NCBI GenBank assembly: GCA_036172665.1
Contig: CM069872.1
Coordinates: 49,958,101-50,022,100 of the forward strand
DNA from: Prosopocoilus inquinatus
Taxonomy: Eukaryota; Arthropoda; Insecta; Coleoptera; Lucanidae
Direction: 5' to 3'
Length of the DNA stretch: 64,000 bases
The notes under the pieces: model-generated
Told to the model about the DNA's origin: nothing
Databases searched by the model: none
The model's input: only the letters and a program-made list of their open reading frames with translations
Part shown: piece after piece, positions 46,083-56,130 of the stretch
Layout of the letters: each line of letters starts with the position of its first letter
Position numbering within the stretch: position 1 is the stretch's first letter
Position numbers and translations under genes: made by a program

Positions 46083-47769
46083 TTAGTGATGGACGTAGGA
46101 AAGAGGGGACGAGTATGAAAGGGGTGCGGAATATGAAAGGGGCGATGAATACGAAAGTGGGGCGGCGGCGTACTTGGCGATGGGCGCTGCGTAGCTAAGG
46201 GGAGCTGCGTACTTGGCGATGGGGGCTGCGTAGCTAAGGGGAGCTGCGTACTTGGCGATGGGCGCCGCGTAACTAAGAGGTGCGGCGTATTTCGCAACGG
46301 GTGCGGCGTACGCAACTGGGGCGGCGATTTTAGCTACAGGGGCGGCGTAGGCAACTGGAGCGGCAACTTTCACACCCAAGGGTTCCCTGTGGACGACGGC
46401 GTTGAACCCATTGACGGGATCGGCGGTGTAATCGACGGTACGCTTGGTGCCATCGGGGTCAACCACGGAGTAGCTTCCTTGGACAGCATCACCATTGCGG
46501 GTTTCTTGTTGGCTCTTGCTGTCGCCGGTGAGGGCATCTTGGACTTCGTATCCGTAGGAGTATTGGGGGTTGGGGTCGTATTCTTCTTGGACTACGGTCT
46601 TGGCGACGGCCAAGGGCGCAGCGGCGTATTTTGCTACAGGGGCGGCGTAGGCAAGGGGAGCGGCTACTTTTGCGATGGGGGCACTGTATGCCAGAGGCGC
46701 TGGACCAAGAGCGTATCCTGGGGATGTGAGGACTCCAGCGTTGGCAAGGGCCAATAATGTGGCGAGAATTACAAACTGAAAATTAAAAATGCTTTTGTTA
46801 ATAATACAGTCTGATTCTTTTGGTTTTCTCTTTTGTCAATTAAAGTCCCTATTTTCGAATCTGGAAAATAATTTGACAAATAAGGAAATTTATTTGACAA
46901 AAGGGTAATACCGTTTATTGGCGATGGTTATTCAAAAGAATTTTCATACGCCACAGAAAAAATTAAAATATCACAATAAAGAATTTCACCCGCCACGTTA
47001 TAATATAAATAAATAATTACAGAGGAAATAATGCTTGTACACGTCCGTGGTTGTTACTTCTTATTTTAGACTATTTTGTTCTGGGTTATTTAGAAGTAAA
47101 ACCGAGGTATACACAGTTCGAAAAACGCCACCAATTATGTAGAGCGGACAATTCTAGTCGATGCTCTGCAGATTGGGAGGCACTTGCCGAACTATGTCTC
47201 AGCCCTGGTTATAAGAAACAAAAAAATATGTTTTAAAGTCTGCGCATTTTGAAAAAGTAAAGGCACTTTGCAATCGAACATAACAATAAAATGATTCTAA
47301 AACATCGACTACTCAAATGATCGAATTATCAATCAACAGATAGCTGTTGATAGGTAATACACTTCTTGAAAGTTTAATGTTTGATAACACGATTTTAGGG
47401 GAAGTTTCGAATTCAAGGAACGATGAGACGAACACGCCACCTTAAATTCAATACAGCTGTGCTAGTTTAGGATAAGTATCACCGTTTACGTTAGAACCCG
47501 ATTGAATTTCAAATTATACACACACTACGTATACTTTAAGTAAACGAGACTCGTATTACACGTCCCTTATACTACATGTTCCTCGAACCCCCGCCGCCCT
47601 TCCAATTTTCACCCTTGATGTTTATCCGAACTAACTGCCAGGGTGGGGTTCTGATGATGAGGCAATTTCGTTTTAAAACCGACTCGAAAATTTTAACAAG
47701 AATATTATTATACACGTATACATACAATTTTAAGTATTTATATAGATAGGTATTTACCTTAACAGCCAT
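46083..47769 (-). CDS. RR-2 cuticle protein, 234 aa, two exons with a 982-bp intron
   Basis: Exon 1 (47758-47769) encodes MAVK, with donor GTAAATA. Exon 2 is 46083-46775, after acceptor TTTTCAG. The intron is phase 0 and 982 bp long, against 61 and 64 bp in the two sister genes. The signal peptide is residues 1-17, ending ANA, and the mature protein starts at Gly18. The RR-2 chitin-binding domain covers residues 71-135 ([62 protein letters not shown]). The C-terminal tail has four repeats of the [13 protein letters not shown] type and then PLSYS(S/A) repeats, ending SYVHH; variation in these repeats explains the greater length. The intron carries a palindromic repeat at about 47111-47197. Plus-strand frames across exon 2 are antisense by-products. 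The role is the same as for its paralogues: extracellular cuticle matrix. Confidence 0.92.
47111..47197. repeat. Palindromic element, copy 1 (in cuticle gene intron)
   Basis: Left arm 47111-47145 and right arm 47163-47197 are inverted copies at about 70% identity (35 bp each). The right arm, read outward, matches both arms of the larger palindrome at 57270-57431 (CAGATTGG(G)AGG, CGCCCAACT/TGCCGAACT, TAGAGCGGACAAT). The two loci are diverged copies of one element of unknown class. Confidence 0.6.
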
Positions 47770-47820
47770 TGCGTTTGTGTGTATGTGTGTGTATGTGGGT
47801 ACGAAGCGAAACACTTGACT

Positions 47821-47853
47821 TCTGATTGTGACCGAATTCGCGCGCTTTATATA
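47821..47853 (-). promoter_or_regulatory. Core promoter of the second cuticle gene
   Basis: TATATAAA at 47846-47853 (minus strand) lies inside CTATATATAAAG. An ATCAGA initiator at 47821-47826 follows at the usual ~30 nt spacing. This predicts a 5' UTR of about 54 nt, which includes a CA-rich run at 47771-47800. Confidence 0.7.
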
Positions 47854-47859
47854 TAGTCG

Positions 47860-48622
47860 AAAAGTTTCGTAACCGCAGATCTTGAATACCTACCACGCCT
47901 AAAAAAAACCGAAATTGTTTCGTTACTTTCATGTGTAACTAATTGGGGCGGCGCGTTTATGAGATGATAGGGAAATTATCTCTATCGGTTGACGTTTTCA
48001 TCATCGGAGTTTCTCTCGTCCAGTTTAAAAACCTCAAATGATAGGATGACTTGCAATAGTAATGCGTTTGAAACAACTACAGAATCAATCGTAACTTATT
48101 TAATTAAAAATATATATATTAATGTGAAATGTCGAGTATATTTAAGGTACCATTGTGTGTAAAGAAAAGTAAACGACTCCTAAGGGAAATTTTGCAGTAT
48201 TTTAGTTTTGTAAAACCAGTTGCAGTACATTTTTTTACAAACATTTGTGACAATCAAGTAACATTAGTCCATTACGAAGCACTGTCAGATCAAAGTCAGA
48301 CATAAAATAGCGAAAAAATCGTTTACTTTTCTTTGCACTCGACGGTACATTAAAAGAGAATATTATTATTACAAAAAAATGTTGTTAACGATCGATATCA
48401 TAATATCATAATAAAATTATGTTAGGATTCCCACTCACCTAAAGAACCTGGAAAACCCTGTTAACTCAGGGAGTCAGGAAATATTTCATAATACCCGGGA
48501 AATTTCTGTTTCAATACAAAACAGAGTGAAATAAATTGCATTTTGTCGCTTGCATTTAACAAAATGACAACATAAGTTAACCAACCGGAAATTCACGTGC
48601 ATTTCAATCGTTTTTGAATGCT
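47860..48622. other. Noncoding sequence upstream of the second cuticle gene
   Basis: No gene was recognised. It includes AT-rich runs. It could hold upstream control elements of the gene at 46083-47769, but none was identified. Confidence 0.35.
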
Positions 48623-48914
48623 CTGTATGAAGATACATCATAATAAGGGATACTTTTTTATTATTTTTGTGAAAGAGGGAAGTAAAACTGCGCTTGTATA
48701 TATACTAAGCTTCCAGCCTGAAGACTTAGCGGTTTAAAGTTATTATGTTTTTGGGTCTCCATTGTGTCTGCAATATAAGCGAAATTCCGAGTCACAAATT
48801 AGATTTGAGGGCGTACAGAAGCTCTTTCAATTGAATGTCATAGAATCCACTTACTTGCAAAGCCAATTCAGATTTATTTTGTTGAAATCGAGGAGTTAAT
48901 TTTTTAAACCATTC

Positions 48915-48951
48915 CACTATGGTTTCCGAGAAGCGATTATTTGGCCAAAAT
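48915..48951 (+). repeat. Transib left terminal inverted repeat
   Basis: Begins CACTATGGTTTCCGAG and ends TTTGGCCAAAAT. The heptamer-like CACTATG and the distal TTTGGCCAAAAT block are identical in the right end, while the middle ~13 bp differ. This resembles the heptamer-spacer-nonamer plan of recombination signals. Confidence 0.85.
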
Positions 48952-49477
48952 GGAATTTTTCGATTCTTAGAAAGACCGTAAATTCTATTACTATAGTCTA
49001 TATTACTATGAAAAGTAAATAGGCTATAGCAATTTATTTAATACCTGCTGTATTGTTTCTATACCCCTTTGTACCTGTTATGAGTATATTAAGTTCACAT
49101 TTTCGGGATACGTTTCAGTTATCCGTTTAAGTCTGTAAGTGAGCAACAGTTGTTTAAATTTATTGTTCGAGTGTTTGACAATAGTGCTGTGTGTGGTATT
49201 TTTTGTTACTATCCTTGAGGCATGTATTTATAATATTTTGAACAAAAACTTTATAATTTTCACCTGTAACAATAGAAATCTAACATTACGTGCGCATATA
49301 CAATTTAATTTCAAAGACGTTAAATTTGAAAATTCAAAGTGAGTTATAAAAAATTGGCGGGATTTGGCTGGAATAATTTTTTCGCCACTTTGTTAAGAAT
49401 ATCTTACGGTTTTAACTGAAGTATAGTTTGTTTGCGCGTTGTTGCGCAATTTCGTAAATTTAACGTCTTTTACAGAG

Positions 49478-51616
49478 ATGGAGCGTTTTCCAAACGAGGA
49501 GCTTTTTGAAATATGGCTTAGGGCCGAAAAAGATGCGAAAGTTGCTGCACTTTTTAATCATATAAACGCACACATTGAAGAAAACATTAACGAATATGAG
49601 GAGCAAAAAATAAAAGAAAGACTACGTCGTTTGTGTCGCAATTTTGACGAAAGATGGAGTCAAGTTTCTCGGCATAAGGAACGCTTTAAGAATAAATATT
49701 CCTCTTGGTTGAATGAAGTTTTCGTTATTGAAGCACATGAACCTCTACCATCGACGTCTTCAGGTCGACCACATTTATTGTTTGAGCAAAAATCTGCTAG
49801 ATCACAGCGAAGGGAAGCTTCGCGGTTAGCACATGAATACGATCATCCCTCGTCTTTAATGTTGCACGCTGCAAGTATGGCTGCGCGGCAGGAAGGAAAA
49901 CCAGATTTAGCTGCAGTTACAAAAGAAGTAAGCAAAAGTCCACAGCGACCAACAAAAATTCGGAAAATACTTTCATCACCGAAAAAACAAACAGAAAAAT
50001 ATACTGCCGAAGAAGCATTAGAATTGATTTTGAATTCCAACTTAAGCAAGCAGCAGTATCTAGATATACGACATGGAGCTCTTTTGAAAAACTGCGATAT
50101 TTACCCGGATTACAAAGAAGTTTGGAAATGTAAATCTACATGTAGGCCCAATGGAATTATTGTTACAGACATTGTGGCAGAAGTTCCATTACTTAATTTA
50201 TTAGAGCATACAACAAAACGAATAGTACTTTTACAAGAAGATATAATTTCCCAACACATGGAATCATTGAACGTCAACGAAATTAGTGCTGAACTGATTT
50301 GTAGCTACGGTTTTGATGGAAGTTCAGGACAAGCGATATATAAACAAAGATTTACCACCCCTGGCTCCCATTCCGACGCATCTCTATTTGCAACAACACT
50401 TATTCCTCTCCGATTGCAATCCAAAAACCATACTGTTCTGTGGAACAATCGAACTCCACAATCTATACGATTTTGTAGACCACTTAAGCTGGAATATATA
50501 AAAGAATCTGCAGAACATATACTACATGAAAAACAACATATTGATCAGCAAATCGAAATACTACAAGATTTAAATATATCATTACCGAACAACAAAATCA
50601 TAAACATAAAATATAATCTTTTTATGACGCTAATCGACGGCAAAGTGTTGAATACATTAGCGAAAACAAAATCGAATCAAGCTTGTCCTATATGTGGTGC
50701 GACTCCTAGAAATTTTTTACAGGTTGAAGATTTTAAAACAACAGACATTTTTAAACCAAAACCAAATACTTTGCAATATGGAATAAGTCCATTACATACT
50801 TGGATTCGTGTCTTTGAATGTATTCTCCATATATCATATCGAATTAACATACGCGAATGGCAAGTTAGAGGCATTGAGAATAAGGAACTGTTCAATAATA
50901 GAAAAAAATCAATACAGCATAAGTTTTTAACAGAATTACATTTACATGTGGATAAGCCGAAAACCAATGGGTTTGGTAGTACGAACGATGGAAATACTGC
51001 CCGTCGCGCATTTGCTGATACTAAAATGTTTTCTGAAATTACTGGCGTTGATGAAGAATTAATTAAAAAATTTAGAGTCATATTAATTTGTCTATCTTGC
51101 CAATACGAAATAGATACACAGAAGTTCGAGGATTATTGCCATTCAACTGCAAGACTGTATATGCTCAAGTATTCTTGGTATCCGATGCCTGCAACTGTTC
51201 ATAAAATTCTCATACATAGTAGGCAAATAATGGAGAATATTATATTACCAGTGGGTTATTTTGGAGAAGAGGGATCCGAAGGAAGAAACAAACTGTATAA
51301 ATATGATCGACAGTACCACGCCAGAAAAACTAGTAGACAAAATAATTTAGAAGATGTTTTCAATAGAGCTATGGACACTTCCAATCCTGTTATATCCAGT
51401 ATCAACCTGGAGAAACGTTGTAGTCGGCAGGATAAATTAAATCTGCCTTCTGAAGTAATCGGTATGCTACTACAACCAAAGCTAGAAACTTCACAGTCTG
51501 AAGAAGTTGATAAAGCGGACACAGAAGAAGAAGAAGAAGAATTAGAAGAAAGTTTTTTAGAGGAAGTACTGTCTGTTCAGCAGTTGAATCAAATAGAATT
51601 AGAAAATGATATGTAG
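49478..51616 (+). CDS. Transib transposase (RAG1-like), 712 aa
   Basis: A DDE-type cut-and-paste transposase related to the RAG1 core. The ATG at 49478 directly follows TTTTACAG AG, a possible splice acceptor for a 5' UTR intron; the frame is open a further 13 codons upstream but without ATG. Expected catalytic residues are present: Asp280 (YGFDGSSGQ), Asp387 (TLIDGK) and Glu601 (GSEGRNK). The zinc site matches RAG1: CPIC (Cys403, Cys406) and HKILIH (His575, His580), with the same five-residue His spacing as RAG1 His937/His942. Other family motifs are GISPLHTWIRVFE (435-447), NDGNTARRAF (503-512) and YHARKTSRQ (613-621). The N-terminal ~170 residues are charged with a possible DNA-binding role, and the C-terminus is acidic (Glu run near 683-690). 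There are no internal stops or frameshifts. Host-gene domestication is unlikely because the terminal repeats and target duplication are intact. Confidence 0.92.
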   Translation: MERFPNEELFEIWLRAEKDAKVAALFNHINAHIEENINEYEEQKIKERLRRLCRNFDERWSQVSRHKERFKNKYSSWLNEVFVIEAHEPLPSTSSGRPHLLFEQKSARSQRREASRLAHEYDHPSSLMLHAASMAARQEGKPDLAAVTKEVSKSPQRPTKIRKILSSPKKQTEKYTAEEALELILNSNLSKQQYLDIRHGALLKNCDIYPDYKEVWKCKSTCRPNGIIVTDIVAEVPLLNLLEHTTKRIVLLQEDIISQHMESLNVNEISAELICSYGFDGSSGQAIYKQRFTTPGSHSDASLFATTLIPLRLQSKNHTVLWNNRTPQSIRFCRPLKLEYIKESAEHILHEKQHIDQQIEILQDLNISLPNNKIINIKYNLFMTLIDGKVLNTLAKTKSNQACPICGATPRNFLQVEDFKTTDIFKPKPNTLQYGISPLHTWIRVFECILHISYRINIREWQVRGIENKELFNNRKKSIQHKFLTELHLHVDKPKTNGFGSTNDGNTARRAFADTKMFSEITGVDEELIKKFRVILICLSCQYEIDTQKFEDYCHSTARLYMLKYSWYPMPATVHKILIHSRQIMENIILPVGYFGEEGSEGRNKLYKYDRQYHARKTSRQNNLEDVFNRAMDTSNPVISSINLEKRCSRQDKLNLPSEVIGMLLQPKLETSQSEEVDKADTEEEEEELEESFLEEVLSVQQLNQIELENDM

Positions 51617-51749
51617 GAAAAGTGAAATAGGCACTAATAATTTTTATTACATAGGGAAATGAAGCAAAACCACCTTTATAACTTCCATTTTATTACTGAT
51701 ATTCAAAAAAAAATCCTTCCATTAGTTATCAAATATTAGGGATTTATTA

Positions 51750-51786
51750 ATTTTGGCCAAAAAAATCGGTCGCAGAAACCATAGTG
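51750..51786 (-). repeat. Transib right terminal inverted repeat
   Basis: Reverse-complemented it begins CACTATGGTTTCTGCGACC and ends TTTGGCCAAAAT, matching the left end at both extremities. It is immediately followed by the second CATTC. Confidence 0.85.
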
Positions 51787-52157
51787 CATTCTTGTATTTT
51801 TTTTGCATTTCGAGGAGACTAAGGTAATGTAATGTAATTTATTGTCAATGTATTTATTAGTCAATGTATGTATACTTTATCCAATTTATTCAATTCTGAA
51901 AATAATTACCTACTTAATGGAATCATAATATTTGCTTTTTAAACGTATTTAGTAATGAAAAGCGACCGCGAGCGCTTTTTGACTTGACATTGCATTAGGA
52001 TTGACAAATTGAAGCCCCGTTTGCTACATAATAAGTCATCCCATACAAGACGGCCAGGCGTGCTGTCAGTGTCAGATGTCAGGTCAAAAAGCGATCGCAG
52101 GATGTCGTTACTTAAGCTTTTCATCACAATTGCTGGACAAGTCTAGCTACGCTTCTG

Positions 52158-52185
52158 CTGATGAAGCCCCAAGCAGGGTTGAAAC
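52158..52185 (+). ncRNA. Hammerhead-like core in tandem unit 1
   Basis: CTGATGA (52158-52164), helix II AGCCC/GGGTT (52165-52169 and 52176-52180, one G-U pair) with loop CAAGCA, and GAAAC (52181-52185), then AGCTGT. This is the best match to the hammerhead consensus in the window. Upstream sequence for helix I and the NUH cleavage site is not clearly paired. Confidence 0.45.
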
Positions 52186-53439
52186 AGCTGTAAAGAGGAC
52201 GCTTGAGGGCAGTGTTGCCTGCTTGGTACATTTCACACAAGATTTGTTGCATCTAATGAGCACTTGATGATAAAAATAAAAATAAAGCTCTTCGTGTATG
52301 GTGGAAATTCTGTTGCATTTTTATAATAACTGGTGCAAATTCTAGTCTTTTTCTGACCAAAAAAAAACAAAAAATATCACAGTATTTTTAGTTTAGATAG
52401 TGTATTTTTGTTTTTTTTTTTTTATTCGAAGGAAGAAGAAAACAGCGCCTCAGTATATTTCCATACAGTAACTTTTGAATTTTTTTCGTATACGGTCATA
52501 AAAGGAGACAGCTTCAATGAATTGAACAATGAAAGCGTAGGTTAAAAAATTAAATCAAAAAGAAACCAAAAAAAAAAAAACGAAAAAAATAATAACCAAC
52601 GAAAAACAAAACACGATCGATTATCTACAAATTACGAAGGAAAAGAAAGAGTATTTAAAGGGATAAGAAGAAGTTCACTTAATCTCAAAATACTATCTCA
52701 TTTTCGTTATTAAAACAAAATAGAAAACAAAATGCAATTTGAACATCCACCGGAAACCGAAAATTGATTTTTAAAATGATGATAATAATCAGTTTCAATA
52801 ATTATCTGTATGAAGATACATCATAATAAGGGATGCTTTTTTATTTTTTTGTGATAGGGGGAAGTAAAACTGCGCTTGTATATATACTAAGCTTCCAGCC
52901 TGAAGACTTAGCGGTTTAAAGTTATTATGTTTTTGGGTCTCCATTGTGTCTGCAATAAAAGCGAAATTCCGAGTCACAAATTAGATTTGAGGGCGTACAG
53001 AAGCTCTTTCGATTGAATGTCAAAAAGAATCCACTTACTTGCAAAGCCAATTCAGATTTATTTTGTTGAAATCGAGGAGGAGTTAATTTTTTAAACCGTT
53101 CTTGTAGTTTTTTTCCTTTCGAGGCGACTAATGTAATGTAATGTATTTATTAGTCAATGTATATATACTTTATACAATTTATTCAATTCTGAAAATAATT
53201 ACGTACTTAATGGAATCTTAATATTTGCTTTTTAAACGTATTTAGTAATGAAAAGCGACCGCGAGTTGACATTGCATTAGGATTGACAAATTGAAGCCCC
53301 GTTTGCTACATAATAAGGCATCCCATACAAGGCGGAAAGGCGTACTGTCGGTGTCAGACGTCAGGTGAAAAAGCAATCGCAGGATGTCGTTACTTAAGCT
53401 TTTCATCACAATTGCTGGGCAAGTCTAGCTACGCTTCTG

Positions 53440-53467
53440 CTGATGAAGCCCCAAATAGGGTTGAAAC
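53440..53467 (+). ncRNA. Hammerhead-like core in tandem unit 2
   Basis: CTGATGA (53440-53446), helix II AGCCC/GGGTT with loop CAAATA, GAAAC (53463-53467). It is the tandem counterpart of 52158-52185. The next bases, TTAGCTGT, carry a 2-nt insertion relative to the other copy, which would weaken helix III. Confidence 0.4.
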
Positions 53468-54044
53468 TTAGCTGTAAAGAGGACGCTGGGGGACAGTGTT
53501 GCCTGCTTGGTACATTTCGCACCCGATTTGTTGCATCTAATAAACACTTGATGATAAAACTAAAGCTCTTGATGTACAGTGGAAATTCTGTTGCATTTTT
53601 ATAACAATTGGTGCAAATTCTAGTCTTTTTCTAACCAAAAAAACAAAAAAAATCACAGTATTTGTAGTTTAGGTAGGAAAACAGCGCCTCAGTGTATTTC
53701 CATACAGTAACTTTTGAATTTTTTTTGTATACGGTCATAAAAGGAGACAGCTTGAATGAATTGAACAATGAAAGCGTAGGTTAAAAAATTAAATCAAAAA
53801 GAAACCAAAAAAAAAACGAAAAAAATAGTAACCGACGAAAAACAAAAGACGATCGATTATCTAATAAAAATTACGAAGGAAAAGAAAGAGAATCTAAAGA
53901 GATGAGCAGCAGTTCACTTAATCCCAAAATACTATCTCATTTTCATTATTAAAATAAAATAGAAAACAAAATGCAATTTGAACATCCATCCGACACCGAA
54001 AATTTATTTTTAAAATGACGATAATGATCAATTTCAATAATTAT

Positions 54045-54937
54045 GTTTAAGAAAATAAAATATTTTTATTTATTTTGAAACATTAGCTTTCATTTTTGAT
54101 TTAATTAATATTAAAAAAAAATTAAATTAAATAAAAAACACAGAAATCATGCATGTCAATCATGAGAAGAGATTAAGACACAAGAATTACAAATATGCCC
54201 GATATAATACTGAAATTAGTGGAAAAACAAGAGACGATCGACCGGAAATAAACTTAACCTCAAATTACTTCAAGCTTCCATTATTGATTTAATTAATCAG
54301 AAAAATGAAATAAAACAAAATGAATGATGACAAACAGCAACTAGAAGAGATTAGAGAAACATTTTTTTATATTAGCAATGAATTTTGAATTCACGGTGTT
54401 TCTAGGAGATCAATAATTGTAATTTCAAGAATCGTGCAGGGTGAGCCAGTGTTGCCAACGTGCTGCATTTTACTTCAAATTTGATTCGGTTGACAAGCAC
54501 TTGATTATAAATAACTTAGCAAGCACTTGATGATGGAAATAAAACATTCATTAAAATCACACTGTGCGTAGGAAAGAAAACCAGGTGGAATTTTAGTGTA
54601 TTTTATTTTTATAAAACGTCTAGTGTAAAATGGTTATCAATAGTTGGCAACACTGCTCGAAGGATCCACTGGAATCAAAAACGATTTGAAATATTTTTTT
54701 TTTTTAGTATTTGGTGATGTTCATTGATTAATTATTTTTAATTTTCGAAGGAATTTGTTGCTTTCCTGCATACATTTCTTTTAAAACCTTCCTTTTGTGT
54801 AATTGTTGTTCGAGAAAAGTTATGAAAACTGTAACAAAAATGACTTTTCTCTAGATTTAAGATTTGGTCCAAATTTGTTTTCTGAAATTTAAAAAAAAAA
54901 AATGGAAAATTGTTTTGCTTATTAAAAAGTGAATATA
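54045..54937. other. AT-rich noncoding sequence
   Basis: No gene was recognised. GACGATCGACCGG and AAACAAGAGACG words near 54225-54245 relate it to the A-rich array at 31.3-33.7 kb. AAGCACTTGATNATNNAAATAA, seen in the tandem unit, recurs near 54495-54545. Confidence 0.4.
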
Positions 54938-55080
54938 CAGGCTGTCCCAGAGAGAATAAGCTACATCTGGGCATCTTTCTTATTAGTGAAGATAGAGATT
55001 TGGTTGAATGGGCAATATTTTGCAGTTTTATGTGCTGATTCAGATTTACCGTGGTAACCTACTCAATCTGGGACGCCATG
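54938..55080. mobile_element. MITE, 143 bp, TA target duplication
   Basis: Terminal inverted repeats: CAGGCTGTCCCAGA on the left and, reverse-complemented, CATGGCGTCCCAGA on the right. TA flanks at 54936-54937 and 55081-55082. Ends resemble those of the 34201-34458 hairpin. A Tc1/mariner-type nonautonomous element is likely. Confidence 0.7.
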
Positions 55081-55082
55081 TA

Positions 55083-56012
55083 TAGAAAGAACAACTGCAT
55101 AATCTCAGTGAATCATACACTTTAAAAAAATTGTTCGCAGAACGTTTACAGGGTTTCCTGTAATTATGAGACTTTTTTAAAGCTGGTGTTTTGAAAGTAT
55201 TTTATTAATTAATTAATTTTGTTTGTGTAGAAATTCTTTTTAATCTTTTATTCAATCAAACGGTCCCCCATTCCACCACTCCACCCCCTAAAAATCACAG
55301 GATGAATTTCATTTGACCTTGTAAGATATAAATATTTTTGAAATAAATTAAATAAAAGTAAAAAATAAGAAGGTAATAACAAAGTGTGAATTAAAATATA
55401 GTAATGCTATTATTTCTAATAATTGTTAATTTTCTCCTGCACTTCATCTCTTGTTTTTTTTTTGTTTAATTTATTTTATCCTTTTGCATTAAAAAAATCT
55501 GTATAGTACAACATTGCATAGCTTTAGGTAAGTGTGTTTTAAGGAATATTATTATTATTTTTATTATTACTGTTATTACTTTTTTTATATTTATAAAAAT
55601 ACTCGCTCCTTAACAATTTAATTAACAGGACTGTTGTAAGGTAAGCGACTTAGATAAGGATGAAAGTAGAATTAGAAAAATAATAATAATAATTATAAAG
55701 ACCACTTCAGAAATCTGACACGAGACAAAATAAAAGTATGAATTTAAGAAAAAAAAAAAAGATGCGAAAACTAAATTTTTAATTTTTATTTAATTATTTA
55801 ATCAATCTTTGCGAGCGGTTAAAGATTTTGATTGCAAGTAAATTTTTATGTGCCCCGTTCTCTTCTCAACTGTCTTCAATTAGTCAAAACTGTCATTTAA
55901 TGTCTTGAATTAATCAAATTCGTCATTTAAATGTCAGTTTTTGGTTATATTCGATTAAAGATTGTTGAATTTAAAGGTTCATTAAGTAACCTTGGAAATA
56001 TTCATCTCATTA
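55083..56012. other. AT-rich noncoding sequence
   Basis: Nothing recognised apart from AT-rich runs and (TTA)n-like stretches near 55550-55590. Confidence 0.4.
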
Positions 56013-56130
56013 TGAAGCTGGGCCGAAGGGTCAATAGTTGAAATTATGATACAGGTGTTCCGCAAGGTTAACATCTTGGGTCCTATTCTTTTTAGTGTCT
56101 ACATATTTGATGTGATTTATTCCTTTCAGC
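56013..56130 (+). pseudogene. Non-LTR retrotransposon reverse transcriptase fragment
   Basis: The translation contains TGVPQG*HLGPILFSVYIFD, the GVPQGS.LGP.LF..YI.D motif of LINE reverse transcriptases, with one stop in place of the usual Ser. Similarity ends after about 40 codons. It is a short, dead fragment. Confidence 0.55.

Larger units (their letters stand above)
48915..51786 (+). mobile_element. Complete Transib DNA transposon, 2872 bp
   Basis: Boundaries are fixed by three agreeing signs. First, CATTC stands on both sides (48910-48914 and 51787-51791), a 5-bp target duplication as expected for Transib. Second, the ends are inverted repeats, CACTATGGTTTC on both sides, with further matching to about 37 bp. 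Third, the uninterrupted tandem copy of the host unit reads straight through the site as ...AAACCGTTCTTGTAG (CGTTC at 53097-53101). Transib elements are the cut-and-paste family from which the RAG1 recombinase and V(D)J recombination signals derive, and begin with CACWATG-like termini. The element encodes one transposase (49478-51616). With intact frame, ends and target duplication it may be recent and possibly autonomous. Confidence 0.93.
48623..54044. repeat. Tandem duplication of a ~1.24 kb unit, first copy split by a Transib insertion
   Basis: Unit 1 is 48623-48914 plus 51787-52805. Unit 2 is 52806-54044 and is uninterrupted. The copies are closely similar throughout, with small indels. 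Each starts CTGTATGAAGATACATCATA and contains GGCGTACAGAAGCTCTTTC, a CTGATGA...GAAAC hammerhead-like core, GTTGCCTGCTTGGTACATTT, an A-rich section and a final TTTCAATAATTAT. No protein frame persists. The unit is probably a nonautonomous element or a decayed larger one; its class is unknown. Confidence 0.85.

Noticed and set aside
46389..46757. 122-codon plus-strand frame
   Set aside because: Exactly antisense to the RR-2 coding exon at 46083-46775; a mirror frame caused by biased codon use.
48719..48740. CTGAAGACTTAGCGG considered as a further hammerhead core in the tandem unit
   Set aside because: No GAAA follows at a suitable distance and no helix II can form.
49139..49342. 67-codon frame inside the Transib left region
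   Set aside because: It starts at GTG rather than ATG, is hydrophobic and AT-driven, and lies in the probable 5' untranslated part of the element.
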